Translations under genes and position numbers: made by a program
The notes under the pieces: model-generated
What the model was told of the DNA's origin: nothing
Seen by the model: only the letters and a program-made list of their open reading frames with translations
Database searches by the model: none
Part shown: positions 50,580 through 60,236 of the stretch, one piece after another
How positions within the stretch are numbered: the first letter of the stretch is position 1
How the letters are laid out: each line of letters starts with the position of its first letter
Assembly (NCBI RefSeq): GCF_012847295.1
Contig: NZ_JABBDY010000001.1
Location: forward strand, 496,001 to 560,000
Length of the DNA: 64,000 nt
Reading direction: 5' to 3'
Origin: Microbacterium sp. MF43
GTDB lineage: Bacteria > Actinomycetota > Actinomycetes > Actinomycetales > Microbacteriaceae

Positions 50580-51035
50580 TCAGCGGGGGACGTCGCCGCG
50601 CCAGGCGCCCGTCTCGTGACGGGTCTTCTCGATGAACTCCTTGAAGTTCTCGAGATCCTTCTTCACAGCGTGCTTGCCGGCGCCGACCAGCGCACCGAGC
50701 TTCTCGATCGCGTCGGTCGGCTCCCAGTCGATCTGCACGGTGACGCGGGACTGATTCTCGTCGAGCTTGTGGAAGGTCACGACGCCGGCGTGAGCGGTGT
50801 CCCCGCCCTCGCTGCGCCACGCGACACGCTCGTCGGGGTGCTGCTCGGTGATCTCGGCGTCGAACTCGCGCTCGAACGGGCCGACCTTCACCTTCCAGTG
50901 GGTGTGCGTGTCGTCGAGCTGGGTGATGGACTCCACCTCTTCGAGGAAGTGGGGGAAGCTCTCGAACTGCGTCCACTGGTTGTAGGCGGTGGTCACGGGG
51001 ACGTCTACGTCGATGGTCTCGATGATCTGCGTCAT
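50580..51035 (-). CDS. SRPBCC (polyketide cyclase/dehydrase-like) family protein
   Basis: The 151-residue single-domain protein matches the START/SRPBCC helix-grip fold: VDVPVTTAYNQWTQFESFPHF, then HWKVKVGPFEREFDAEITEQ, and a long C-terminal helix DLENFKEFIEKTRHETGAWR. Short proteins like this are common in actinobacteria and bind hydrophobic ligands; the ligand is unknown. AGGAG precedes the ATG at 51035, which is preferred over a longer open frame. Confidence 0.85.
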   Translation of the reverse strand: MTQIIETIDVDVPVTTAYNQWTQFESFPHFLEEVESITQLDDTHTHWKVKVGPFEREFDAEITEQHPDERVAWRSEGGDTAHAGVVTFHKLDENQSRVTVQIDWEPTDAIEKLGALVGAGKHAVKKDLENFKEFIEKTRHETGAWRGDVPR

Positions 51036-51147
51036 GCTCCTAACCTTGCCCGGCGCCGGGCGGGATGCACGCCCCTTGCATTTCGCGGCGATGGGAGGTA
51101 TTCGTCGGATGCTGTCGCTAAGGTGACGCTCGAAGAAGGAGCGCCGC

Positions 51148-51765
51148 GTGAAGGTCGACCTCAAGAAGCAGATCCCGTCGTACACGGCGCCCCGCGGCCG
51201 GTTCGAGATCATCGACGTACCGTCCCTGCGATACCTGATGGTGGACGGTCATGGCGACCCGAACGCTGCGCGGTCCTACAGCGAGGCGGTATCGGCGCTC
51301 TACGGCGTCTCCTACAAGCTCAAGTTCCTGAGCAGGAACGATCTCGGCCGCGATTACGTCGTCATGCCCCTCGAGGGCCTGTGGTGGTCGGACGACATGT
51401 CGACGTTCACGACGGCGCGCGACAAGTCGCGGTGGAGCTGGACGATGATGATCCTCGTGCCGGAATGGCTGGGTCCCGAACAGGTCGAGCAGGCCCGCGA
51501 TGCCGCCGGCGCGAAGGGCGACCTGCCCGCACTCGACACCCTCAGGCTCGCTTCGCTGGAGGAGGGCCGGTGCGTGCAGACGCTGCATGTCGGCTCCTAT
51601 GACGACGAGGGCCCCGTGCTGGACGCCATGCACCACGACTTCATCCCGGGGGAGGGCCTGCGGATGCGCGGCGTGCACCACGAGATCTATCTCGCGGATC
51701 CTCGGCGCTCGGCGCCCGAGAAGCTCCGCACGATTCTGCGCCAGCCGGTCGAGGAGGACTGGTGA
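51148..51765 (+). CDS. GyrI-like small-molecule-binding domain protein
   Basis: The 205-residue protein resembles the GyrI-like (SbmC/BmrR effector) superfamily: FEIIDVPSLRYLMVDGHGDPN, SEAVSALYGVSYKLKFLS, and the C-terminal GLRMRGVHHEIYLADPRRSAPEKLRT. Stand-alone members are thought to bind or hydrolyse toxic small molecules. It starts at GTG 51148 behind GAAGGAG. The padR gene lies 76 bp downstream but appears to have its own control region. Confidence 0.85.
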   Translation: MKVDLKKQIPSYTAPRGRFEIIDVPSLRYLMVDGHGDPNAARSYSEAVSALYGVSYKLKFLSRNDLGRDYVVMPLEGLWWSDDMSTFTTARDKSRWSWTMMILVPEWLGPEQVEQARDAAGAKGDLPALDTLRLASLEEGRCVQTLHVGSYDDEGPVLDAMHHDFIPGEGLRMRGVHHEIYLADPRRSAPEKLRTILRQPVEEDW

Positions 51766-51786
51766 CCTCTAGTCACGAGCAGATCG

Positions 51787-51821
51787 ACGATATATCGTTG
51801 AGTATCGCCGGTATATCGGCG
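51787..51821 (+). promoter_or_regulatory. Twin dyads upstream of padR
   Basis: ACGATATATCGT (51787-51798) is a perfect 12-bp palindrome, and CGCCG-GTATAT-CGGCG (51806-51821) a 5-6-5 inverted repeat. They lie 20-54 bp before the ATG in an AT-rich patch and are likely PadR autoregulatory sites. Confidence 0.6.
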
Positions 51822-51841
51822 ATCCACCTCAGGAGGTCGTC

Positions 51842-52408
51842 ATGAGCGATTCGTTCACAGGAGATTGGTTCGGCCCGCGCGGCCAGGGCGCGGGGCGACC
51901 CGGCGGCGGTCTGTGGGAGGCGATGGACCAGTTGCGCGACATGTTCGAGCAGAAGGTCATGACGCCCCGGATGTCGCGCGGCGACGTCCGCACGGCCGTC
52001 CTGACCGTCCTCGCCGACCGGCCCATGCACGGCTACCAGATCATCAGCGAGATCGAGGAGCGCAGCGGCGGCACCTGGAAGCCGAGCCCCGGCTCGGTGT
52101 ACCCGACGCTGCAGCTGCTCGCCGACGAGGGGCTGATCACAGCCGAAGAGTCCAACGGCAGGAAGACCTACTCGCTCACCGAGGCGGGACGCGCCGAGGT
52201 CGGATCGACCGAGGGGCGCTCGGCGCCGTGGGAGGCGCCCGGTCGCAAGGACGCCGCTCGCGCCACGGTGCTGCCCAGGGCCGGCGCGAAGCTCGCGCAG
52301 GCCGCCGCGCAGGTCGCAACGAGCGGTTCGCCCGAGCAGGTGCAGCAGGCGGTCGAGGTCCTCGACGAGGCACGCCGTAAGCTCTACTCCATCCTCGCCC
52401 AGGACTGA
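51842..52408 (+). CDS. PadR-family transcriptional regulator
   Basis: The 188-residue regulator has a winged HTH (about 45-115): GDVRTAVLTVLADRPMHGYQ, SGGTWKPSPGSVYPTLQLLADEGLI and KTYSLTEAGRAE are all diagnostic of PadR. The C-terminal helix (about 145-185) would form the dimer. AGGAGG six bases before the ATG is the strongest ribosome site in the region. It probably represses itself and maybe the kinase-like gene that follows after 51 bp. Confidence 0.9.
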   Translation: MSDSFTGDWFGPRGQGAGRPGGGLWEAMDQLRDMFEQKVMTPRMSRGDVRTAVLTVLADRPMHGYQIISEIEERSGGTWKPSPGSVYPTLQLLADEGLITAEESNGRKTYSLTEAGRAEVGSTEGRSAPWEAPGRKDAARATVLPRAGAKLAQAAAQVATSGSPEQVQQAVEVLDEARRKLYSILAQD

Positions 52409-52459
52409 TTGGTGCCGCCGGAACGCCGGTCCGATCGGTTCCCGATCCAGGGAGATTCG

Positions 52460-54133
52460 ATGGCCGACGCCGGGACGTCGCGCGCGCGCTACCGACGGAT
52501 CCTCCGGTTCGCCGCGCGCTATATGGCGCAGGCGTGGTGGTACGAGCTGTTCCTCCCCCGCATCGGACTGGGGCGTTGGGCCGCGCGGGGCCGTGCTCGC
52601 CGCCTGACCGGGCTCGCGCAGAACTTCCACGGCCTGGCCGTCTCGCTGGGCGGGCTCATGATCAAGGTCGGGCAGTTCATGTCATCCCGCCTCGACGTGC
52701 TGCCCCCCGAGATCACGAAAGAGCTCGAAGGACTGCAGGACGAAGTCCCGCCCGTCGAGTTCGACGCCATCCGGCGTCTCGCCGAGGCCGAGCTGGGCGT
52801 CGCGCTCGAGTCGGCGTACGCGTGGATCGACCCGCTGCCGGTGGCGGCGGCATCCCTCGGCCAAGCGCACCGCGCACGGCTGAGACCGGACGATGCCGCC
52901 GAGACGGGATTCACGGACGTCGTGGTGAAGGTGCAGCGCCCGGGGATCGAGCAGATCGTCGAGGTCGACCTCGCCGCGCTCCGGCGCGTGGCCCGGTGGC
53001 TGAGCCGTGTCGGCATCGTGCGGGATCACGTCGACCTGCCGATCCTCATCGAGGAGTTCGCCCACACGAGCTACGAGGAGATCGACTACCAGCACGAAGC
53101 CCGCAACGCGGTGCGGTTCGCCGAGAACTTCGTGGGGGATGTCCGCGTCGAGGCTCCCGAAGTGGCCTGGGAGCGCTCGACCCGGCGCGTGCTGACGCTC
53201 GCCGACGTCACGGCCATCAAGATCAACGACGTCGAAGGCCTCCGAGCTGCCGGCATCGAGCCGGCGGACGTCGCGAGCGAGTTCGCGACCGTCATGTTCG
53301 ATCAGCTGTTCCGCGACGGGTACTTCCACGCCGACCCGCACCCCGGCAACATCTTCGTCACGCCGACTCCCGGCGCGGAGCGCCCGTGGCACCTCACGTT
53401 CATCGACTTCGGCATGATGGGCGAGGTTCCCGACCGGCTGCGCCGCGACCTTCAGCAGGTCGTCATCGCGGTCGCGTCCCGCAACGGCAAGCAGCTCGTC
53501 GACAGCATCCGCGACGTCGGGGTCCTCCTTCCCTCCGCCGACACGGTCGAGCTCGAACGGGCGATGACCGCCTTGTTCGCGCGGTTCGGCGGGATGGGGT
53601 TCGCGGAACTGCAGCAGGTCGATCCCCGCGAGTTCCAGGCGTTCGCGCGCGAGTTCGGCGACGTGATCCGGTCGCTGCCGTTCCAGCTGCCGGAGAACTT
53701 CCTGCTCATCGTGCGGGCGGTCTCGCTGACGTCCGGCATGTGCAGCTCGCTCGAGCCGGACTTCAACATGTGGGACGCCGTCGAGCCCTACGCCGGGCAG
53801 CTCATGCGCGACGAGCGGGGGAACGTCGCCCGGGCGTTCGCGAAGGAGGCGGTGTCTGTCGCCGCCATCGCCGCACGACTCCCGCGCCGCGTCGACGACC
53901 TCGTCACCAGAGCCGAGGAGGGCAGGCTCTCCGTCGATTCGCCGCGCGTGGAGCAGCGCATGCGGTCGCTGGACCGGGTGGCGCGTCGCGCGGTGTCGGC
54001 GGTGCTGTTCGCCGGCTTCTTCATCGCCGGTGCGGTGCTGCGCGCCGACGAAGAGGTGTTCGGCACCGTTCTCATGGCGGTGTCGCTGCTTCCGCTGGTG
54101 CACGCCGTGCTGTCGGGTCTCGGCCGGCGCTGA
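52460..54133 (+). CDS. ABC1/UbiB-family atypical kinase-like protein
   Basis: The 557-residue protein has the ADCK/UbiB signatures: IKVGQFMSSRLDVLP (KxGQ motif), AAASLGQAHRA (Ala-rich nucleotide loop), VVKVQRPG (lysine), HADPHPGN (catalytic loop) and FIDFGM. Two hydrophobic helices close the C-terminus, anchoring it to the membrane. In proteobacteria UbiB supports ubiquinone synthesis; in this menaquinone-type organism the role is more likely quinone or lipid transport. AGGGAG precedes the ATG at 52460. Confidence 0.88.
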   Translation: MADAGTSRARYRRILRFAARYMAQAWWYELFLPRIGLGRWAARGRARRLTGLAQNFHGLAVSLGGLMIKVGQFMSSRLDVLPPEITKELEGLQDEVPPVEFDAIRRLAEAELGVALESAYAWIDPLPVAAASLGQAHRARLRPDDAAETGFTDVVVKVQRPGIEQIVEVDLAALRRVARWLSRVGIVRDHVDLPILIEEFAHTSYEEIDYQHEARNAVRFAENFVGDVRVEAPEVAWERSTRRVLTLADVTAIKINDVEGLRAAGIEPADVASEFATVMFDQLFRDGYFHADPHPGNIFVTPTPGAERPWHLTFIDFGMMGEVPDRLRRDLQQVVIAVASRNGKQLVDSIRDVGVLLPSADTVELERAMTALFARFGGMGFAELQQVDPREFQAFAREFGDVIRSLPFQLPENFLLIVRAVSLTSGMCSSLEPDFNMWDAVEPYAGQLMRDERGNVARAFAKEAVSVAAIAARLPRRVDDLVTRAEEGRLSVDSPRVEQRMRSLDRVARRAVSAVLFAGFFIAGAVLRADEEVFGTVLMAVSLLPLVHAVLSGLGRR

Positions 54134-54137
54134 CTGC

Positions 54138-54896
54138 TCAAGACGAGGCGGAGAACACCCGCTCGCGGATGGCCTGCTGCACCTGGCGCCGTGCCGTCTG
54201 AATGTGATCGACGAGGAGCGTCGCTGCTCGTGCTGCATCGCCGACACTTACGGCGTCGGCGATGGCTCGATGCTGTGCAGCGGCCGCCGCAAGCGGACCG
54301 GCAGCGAGACCTTCGAGCGCCACGACGCTCATGCGCTCGTGAAGCTGCTGCACTCCGGTCAGCATGCTCACGAGATACTCGTTGCCTCCGGCGACGGCGA
54401 TGCTCCGGTGGAACGCGGCATCCGCGACGGCGAACTTCACGGTGTTCCCCGAGCCCGCCGCCGTCATGGTCTCGGCAGCGGCTGATGCGATCGCCTGCAC
54501 CTGCGCGGGGGCGGCCCGCTCGCAGGCAAGGCGGACGGAGAGCTCTTCGAGAGCGACGCGAATCTCGAAGAGGGAGTGGATCTGCTCGGGGTCGGTCGGC
54601 CTGAAGTGAGCGAATGAGTCGCTCCAGATGGAGTGAGGGGCGTCGGCCACATAGATGCCGCGACCCTTCTCGACGGACAGTCGACCGACGGCTGAGAGGA
54701 CCTTGATCGCCTCACGCACCACCGACCAGCTCATTCCGAGCGACTGCGCAAGCGCCCGCTCGGTAGGCAGACGGTCACCTGGCCCGAGCTGATGCGATGC
54801 GATGAGGTCGAGGATGCGGTCTGCGGCGACGAGGTAGCCCGGCCGGTAGCCGGGGGAGTCGCCGGATGCCTCGACGGCGATGTCGTGCGGGGGCAT
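54138..54896 (-). CDS. GntR-family (FadR subfamily) transcriptional regulator
   Basis: The 252-residue regulator has an N-terminal winged HTH (about 20-85; LVAADRILDLIASHQLGPGDRLP, ALAQSLGMSWSVVREAI, VEKGRGIYVAD) and an all-helical FCD ligand domain with metal-binding His/Asp candidates. FadR-subfamily members typically sense sugar acids or other carboxylates. I prefer ATG 54896 (AGGTGGAGG just upstream) to the GTG at 54926. It is divergent from the large GH29-like gene and probably controls it through the palindrome at 54940. Confidence 0.86.
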   Translation of the reverse strand: MPPHDIAVEASGDSPGYRPGYLVAADRILDLIASHQLGPGDRLPTERALAQSLGMSWSVVREAIKVLSAVGRLSVEKGRGIYVADAPHSIWSDSFAHFRPTDPEQIHSLFEIRVALEELSVRLACERAAPAQVQAIASAAAETMTAAGSGNTVKFAVADAAFHRSIAVAGGNEYLVSMLTGVQQLHERMSVVALEGLAAGPLAAAAAQHRAIADAVSVGDAARAATLLVDHIQTARRQVQQAIRERVFSASS

Positions 54897-54939
54897 GTCC
54901 TCCACCTCTTTCCCTGCGTACTCCACGTCAGGATACTCC

Positions 54940-54956
54940 GATAGATCGTATCTATC
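54940..54956. promoter_or_regulatory. Operator palindrome between the GntR and GH29-like genes
   Basis: GATAGAT-CGT-ATCTATC is a perfect 7-3-7 inverted repeat 44 bp upstream of the gntR start. It is the obvious candidate binding site for that regulator. Confidence 0.7.
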
Positions 54957-54981
54957 ACCGCCGATGAATAAGAAAGAAATG

Positions 54982-55011
54982 TTGACAATCCCTTCAGGCC
55001 ACTATCACAAT
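54982..55011 (+). promoter_or_regulatory. Candidate promoter of the GH29-like gene
   Basis: TTGACA (54982-54987), an 18-bp spacer and CACAAT (55006-55011) lie in a distinctly AT-rich stretch. This would give an untranslated leader of about 125 nt. Confidence 0.5.
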
Positions 55012-55142
55012 GCTGTGAATGCGGCTATGTCGCGAACAGGGCGCAGAGCCCGGCGCCCCGACGCCGATCTCGCATAGTTCGTAGCAATAGATCGCGGTGT
55101 AAAGATCAACGCTGCTCTGTGCACGACGCTGAAAGGCGAATG

Positions 55143-58100
55143 ATGCGTATTTCATCGACGACCGCGAGGATCGCCATCCTCGCCCTGCTGGTGTCGCTGC
55201 TGGTTGTCCCGCTTCCGTTCCGCGCGGAGACGGCCCAGGCCGCGTACGCGAGCGGAAACGCACCGTACATCAACACCTGGCTCCTGGCCGGGCCGTTCGC
55301 CGGTTCGATCCAGGCCGACCCGGCGACGAGCCCGAGTGAGGGTGAAGACATCGGCGGAGCCGAGTGGCAGTACTTCGACGACCGCCTCTACAACCGCAAC
55401 CTCGACGACTATCAGGACCTCTATGGTCACTTCAAGATCAAGCAGGGCAAAGCCGTTGCCGACGACATGGTGGCCTATGCAGTGGTCTATGTCCACAGCT
55501 CCACGGCCCAGTCGGCGAAGTTCAGGATCGGATCGAGCGGAACGCACGAAGTGTGGATCAACGGGACCTCCGTGGGCGCACTTTCGACCGCCGTCGAGGC
55601 GCATAAGGACACCTCCAGCTACGACATCTCGTTGACGAACGGCTGGAACCGGGTGCTTGTGAAGCAGGTGAAGACTCGCGCCTACTTCTGGGGGTTCTAC
55701 GCGCGCATCACCGACGCGAACGGGGATGCCGTCACGGGTCTCACCTACTCGACGCAGCCCGGCGGGGGCGCGCTCGGAATCAACACCAAGGGGCTGTCCT
55801 TCACAGCGAATGACATGCCGACGGCGTACACCGAGTGGCCGTACGTGTGGACCACGTCGAATCGGGGCACGCAGACGTGGCGCCCCCAGGCATCGAAGTT
55901 CCGCTTCTACGGGCAGGGCGGGACGCCCGGCTACACGTGGGCGATCACCGGCGGCACCCTCCCGAGCGGGCTGACGCTCGCCAGCGACGGAACCATCGAT
56001 GGCACGGTCTCGGCAGACCCGGGTGAGTACACCTTCACCGTCCGCGTCACCGACGGTGCGGCGGACACCGCCAGCAAGAGCTTCACGATCGTGGTGAAAG
56101 AGCGACCGAACGCGTGGATCCAGCACGCGGGGCAGGTTGCCCTCGTCTCCGCCGGCGCCGCGTACACGGCGACCTTCGACCCGAACTTCTCCGCGGACCT
56201 GTGGGCGGAGCGCATGAAGCAGCAGGGGATCGGCGCGGTGTATTTCGAAGCCGGCCAGCAGTCCTCGGTCTGGTGGCCTTCGTATCACCAGGCGGCGCCG
56301 ACCGCGGACTACATCACGCCCTACATGGAAGCCGTGAAGCGACATGGCATCCGCTGGGGCATGTACTACCCGTCCGAGGGCGCGGGAAACAAGCACTTCA
56401 CATCGAGCGGGTTCGCCCGGGACATCGAAGACCTGATCACCCGCTACGACAACCCCCGACAGTGGTTCTTCGACGGCAATCCACACAATCGCGGAAACCT
56501 CGACGCGATGTACAGCATCGTCCGCGCCTATGGCGACGACGCCGTCATTCTCTCGAATGATGTTCCCGAGCAGGGCGACACCGACCTGAAGGTGACCGAG
56601 AACGTCCGGTATTGGGACAACGCGCTGGGGACCGCGCAGCCGTGGGCGACGCCCGACAACAAGTTCACCGTCATCGACGCATGGCGCCACCCGTTCACCA
56701 CGACGCTGGACCTCTGGCGGCCGTACCACGGCTGGCAGGTGCGCGATGACTGGAGGAACTTCGCCAAGGCGCACATCGTCGAGATCGCGACCGGTCAGAT
56801 GGCCGACTTCGATCAGGCGATCACCATGGCACGTGGTTCGGGGGGCGGGGCGAACCCCTCCTCGCCGCTGACCGCGTTCCCGGAAGACGCTCAGAAGTTC
56901 ATCGACATGCACGACGGTTACGCAACGTGGATCAACTCGCGACTCGAAGCACTCACGGGGACGGAGCCGGGTCCGCTCGCCGCCTCGAACTGGGGATTCT
57001 CCACGCACCGCGACAACGTGATCTACATGCACGTCCTCGACGCGCCAGCGCCGATCAGCAAGACCGGCATGCCCGGGGGCGACTCCGTCACGGTGGGCCC
57101 GGTCGCCGACACGGTCACCGACGTGTCGGTCCTGAACGGACCGAGCCTCCCCTTCACTCAGACGGGCTCGAACGTGACGATCACCACCACGGGCGTGGTC
57201 ATCGATCCGATCGACACCATCATCAGGATCGAGACGGACAAGGCGTTCACGGGCTACCCCCTGACCTCGGTGAAGGCGACCGCGACGGAGACCGGCCCCT
57301 CGACCGCCAAGGTCGCTGTCGAGGGATACCTCAACGAGTACATCGCTCTGAAGGCGGACCTCACGGACGGGGAACGTGCGAGCGTCTCCTACTCCACGGA
57401 CGATTCGGCGGTGGCGACAGTGAGCTCGGCGGGTGTCGTCACGGCCGTCGGCCAGGGTGACGCGAGTATCACGGCCGAGGTCGAGTATGACGGAGTCACG
57501 AAGTCCGACAGCATCACCGTCGAGGTGACAGCGGGGAATGCCATCCGCGTCACCGACACCATGATCGGTGCCGTCGCGCGACTCGACGGCAAGGAGGCCT
57601 ACTTCGGGAAGCTCTACCACCAGAACGCCTCCGCGACGATGACCATCGAAGGCCGCGGGGAGCGCGGTGGGAAGCTCGACATCACGCAGGCCACGGTCAC
57701 CTACGAGACGGACAAGCCGGACCTGGTCGACATCACCAGCGGCGGCGTCGTCACCGCGAAGACCTCGGTGACCTCTCCCCAGCGGGTGGCAGTCTGGGCC
57801 ACAGTGTCTCAAGACGGCGAGAGCGTGACGACGAACAAAGTGAGTCTCGACATCACCGACGAGCGAATCGTCAGCGTCGGGAAGGCAGCGACGTCGAGCG
57901 GCGCAGCCAGCGGCTTCGGGGCATCGAAGGCCAACGACGGTGTCGCGTATCCGGCAGACGGCGGCGACGGCTCGAAGTGGAAGGCGAGCTCCACCACCGG
58001 TGCGTGGTGGCAGGTCGACCTCGGCACGACACAGAGGATCGCCTCCCTGGACGTGCACTTCAATCACCGCAACGATCACTACGTGAATCTGCCGAAGTCC

Positions 58101-60137
58101 GTGACCTACCAGGTGAGCGACGACGGCGTCGCATGGACGACAGTCATCCCCGCGTCCGTCAACGTTCCCGTCGACGGCGGCTACAGCGCGATCGAGCCGA
58201 CAGAAGTCACGCTCGGTGCCGAGGGCCGCTACGTGAGGCTGCTCTTCGAAGAGGGCGCGAAGGGATCAGGTGGGATCGACCTTCTCGAGGTGACCGTGTG
58301 GGGCAAGGACGTGCTCCCGCGTGCGAACTACGCACTCGGCGCAAGCGTGACCGCATCGTCCTCTCTGCACGACGGCGCGACGCCCGGGCGTGCGACCGAT
58401 GACGTGGTCGGCGCGTACGGGAATGGCGAGTGGGTGTCCTCCGGCGAGGCGAACCCCTGGATCAAGCTCGCGTGGCCGACGACGAAGACCATCAACACCG
58501 TGGTCCTCTATGACCGCACGCACGGCTCCGAGAACATCAACGGCGGCGTCCTCACTTTCAGCGACGGCACGAGCGTTCAGGTCGCCGCGGTCCCGGTGAA
58601 CGGTGGCGCCAAGCACATCGAGTTCCCCGACAAGACGGTCGATTGGGTGAAGTTCCAGGCATCGGGCGGAACCGGAGTCAACAACGGTCTCTCCGAGATC
58701 CAGGTCTTCGACCTTCCACCGAACATCGCCCCCGACGCGACTGCTTCCGCGTCGTCCCAGTACAACGCGAACTACGCGGCCGCCAAGGCCATCGACAACG
58801 TCATCGGCGCGAACGGCACCGGCGAGTGGGCAGCGCTGAACCAGACAAATCCGTGGCTCAAGCTCGAGTGGCCGTCTTCCCGAAAGATCGAAGGCGTCGT
58901 GCTCTACGACCGCGTCAACGGGTCCGACAATGTGAACGGCGGGACGCTCTCGTTCAGTGATGGGACGAGCATCGAGGTGTCGGGGATCGACGGTGCCGGG
59001 GCGCCGCGTGAGGTCGCGTTCCCCGAGAAGACGGTCACATGGGTGACGTTCCAGGTCGCGGGTGGGACGGGCGTGAACAACGGTCTCTCCGAGATGAGGG
59101 TCTACGGCGAACACGTGGCGCCGCCCACCAATGTGGCGCCGTCGGCCACCGTGACCGCTTCGTCGCAGTTCAACGCGACCTACGTGCCGGCCAAGGCCAC
59201 AGACGGGATCATCGGCCAGAACATCACGGGGGAGTGGGCATCCCTCGGCCAGGTCAACCCGTGGATACAGCTCGACTGGTCATCCTCGCAGGCTGTCGAC
59301 CGAGTAGTTCTCTTCGACCGAGTGAACGCCACTGATGACATCAACGGGGGCACGTTGACCTTCAGCGACGGCACGAGCGTCGCGGTCACCGGCATCGACC
59401 CTGCAGGAGCGGCCAAGGTGGTCACGTTCCCCGAGAAGACGGTCACCTGGGTGAGGTTCCAGGCAGCGGGCGGGACCGGCTCCAACAACGGCCTCTCCGA
59501 GATTCAGGTGTTCTCGGCGGTGAACGGACGCCCGGCGGACTACCGCGCCATGTGGGGCTTCAACGACAACGCCAGCGACAACAGTGCCAACGACCTCGAT
59601 GCCACGCTGGCGGGAACGGCCGGCTACAGTTCGACAGCACCCAAGGAAGGCGGGGCGTCGCTCACCCTCGACGGGTCCAGCGGCGCGAAGGCGACGGCGG
59701 GCCTGGCGAGCACTGCGGCTGACAACGTCACGCTGTCCGCGTGGGTCAAGTGGAGCGGCGCCACGACAGCGCACCAGATGATCCTTGTGAACGGCAACAC
59801 CGCGTCGAGCGGATATGCACTCTTCCTGAATCAGGCAGACAGCAACAGGGTGTCGATCCTCGTCGCCGGCAACGCGGTCGCCGCCTCCCAGACGGCGCTG
59901 ACCAGCGGTCAGTGGACGCACCTGGCCGCTGTGCGGCGAAACGGCACCTGGGTGCTCTATATCAACGGTGTCAGCTCGCCGATCAGCCAGAGCGGCGCTG
60001 CGCCCGCCACGCCTGCCGGCGGGACCGTGATCGGGAACGATCAGACCGGCAATCACGGCTTCAAAGGATCGATCGACGACGTGCGCATCTACAACCGTGC
60101 GCTGACAGCGGCGGAGATCACGAAGCTGACGAGTTGA
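55143..60137 (+). CDS. Secreted 1664-residue GH29-like (alpha-L-fucosidase-type) multidomain protein
   Basis: A signal peptide (about 1-33, ending AETAQA) is followed by a jelly-roll domain (35-205), a He_PIG/Ig domain (215-320), a GH29-like TIM barrel (about 325-640), a Big_2-type Ig domain (about 700-800), an F5/8 type C domain (about 905-1055), three tandem homologous beta domains of about 133 residues (about 1058-1459, each with FSDGTS and GGTGxNNGLSE) and a C-terminal LamG domain (1465-1664). The barrel shows HGIRWGMYYPSEG near 399 and WFFDGN with the likely nucleophile Asp444. Base composition is visibly less GC-rich than the neighbours. No sorting signal is seen. The glycan target is unknown. 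Confidence 0.82.
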   Translation: MRISSTTARIAILALLVSLLVVPLPFRAETAQAAYASGNAPYINTWLLAGPFAGSIQADPATSPSEGEDIGGAEWQYFDDRLYNRNLDDYQDLYGHFKIKQGKAVADDMVAYAVVYVHSSTAQSAKFRIGSSGTHEVWINGTSVGALSTAVEAHKDTSSYDISLTNGWNRVLVKQVKTRAYFWGFYARITDANGDAVTGLTYSTQPGGGALGINTKGLSFTANDMPTAYTEWPYVWTTSNRGTQTWRPQASKFRFYGQGGTPGYTWAITGGTLPSGLTLASDGTIDGTVSADPGEYTFTVRVTDGAADTASKSFTIVVKERPNAWIQHAGQVALVSAGAAYTATFDPNFSADLWAERMKQQGIGAVYFEAGQQSSVWWPSYHQAAPTADYITPYMEAVKRHGIRWGMYYPSEGAGNKHFTSSGFARDIEDLITRYDNPRQWFFDGNPHNRGNLDAMYSIVRAYGDDAVILSNDVPEQGDTDLKVTENVRYWDNALGTAQPWATPDNKFTVIDAWRHPFTTTLDLWRPYHGWQVRDDWRNFAKAHIVEIATGQMADFDQAITMARGSGGGANPSSPLTAFPEDAQKFIDMHDGYATWINSRLEALTGTEPGPLAASNWGFSTHRDNVIYMHVLDAPAPISKTGMPGGDSVTVGPVADTVTDVSVLNGPSLPFTQTGSNVTITTTGVVIDPIDTIIRIETDKAFTGYPLTSVKATATETGPSTAKVAVEGYLNEYIALKADLTDGERASVSYSTDDSAVATVSSAGVVTAVGQGDASITAEVEYDGVTKSDSITVEVTAGNAIRVTDTMIGAVARLDGKEAYFGKLYHQNASATMTIEGRGERGGKLDITQATVTYETDKPDLVDITSGGVVTAKTSVTSPQRVAVWATVSQDGESVTTNKVSLDITDERIVSVGKAATSSGAASGFGASKANDGVAYPADGGDGSKWKASSTTGAWWQVDLGTTQRIASLDVHFNHRNDHYVNLPKSVTYQVSDDGVAWTTVIPASVNVPVDGGYSAIEPTEVTLGAEGRYVRLLFEEGAKGSGGIDLLEVTVWGKDVLPRANYALGASVTASSSLHDGATPGRATDDVVGAYGNGEWVSSGEANPWIKLAWPTTKTINTVVLYDRTHGSENINGGVLTFSDGTSVQVAAVPVNGGAKHIEFPDKTVDWVKFQASGGTGVNNGLSEIQVFDLPPNIAPDATASASSQYNANYAAAKAIDNVIGANGTGEWAALNQTNPWLKLEWPSSRKIEGVVLYDRVNGSDNVNGGTLSFSDGTSIEVSGIDGAGAPREVAFPEKTVTWVTFQVAGGTGVNNGLSEMRVYGEHVAPPTNVAPSATVTASSQFNATYVPAKATDGIIGQNITGEWASLGQVNPWIQLDWSSSQAVDRVVLFDRVNATDDINGGTLTFSDGTSVAVTGIDPAGAAKVVTFPEKTVTWVRFQAAGGTGSNNGLSEIQVFSAVNGRPADYRAMWGFNDNASDNSANDLDATLAGTAGYSSTAPKEGGASLTLDGSSGAKATAGLASTAADNVTLSAWVKWSGATTAHQMILVNGNTASSGYALFLNQADSNRVSILVAGNAVAASQTALTSGQWTHLAAVRRNGTWVLYINGVSSPISQSGAAPATPAGGTVIGNDQTGNHGFKGSIDDVRIYNRALTAAEITKLTS

Positions 60138-60193
60138 TGACGAAGGGGGAACCCGGCGCGGGGGCGTGCCGGGCCGCGAGTGCGGGAGACGGC

Positions 60194-60225
60194 GGATGCC
60201 GCGCCCCACGTGGGACGCGGCATCC
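60194..60225. terminator. Bidirectional terminator
   Basis: GGATGCCGCG (60194-60203) pairs with CGCGGCATCC (60216-60225), with CCCACGTGGG inside, so almost the whole 32 bp is palindromic. It separates the convergent GH29-like and msrA genes. Confidence 0.85.
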
Positions 60226-60236
60226 GGATTCCGTGC

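Noticed and set aside
54138-54896. The GntR regulator as the repressor of the cyd operon
   Set aside because: Its own divergent region carries a different palindrome (GATAGAT-CGT-ATCTATC), unlike the TGTGGTC-N-GACCACA sites at cydA.
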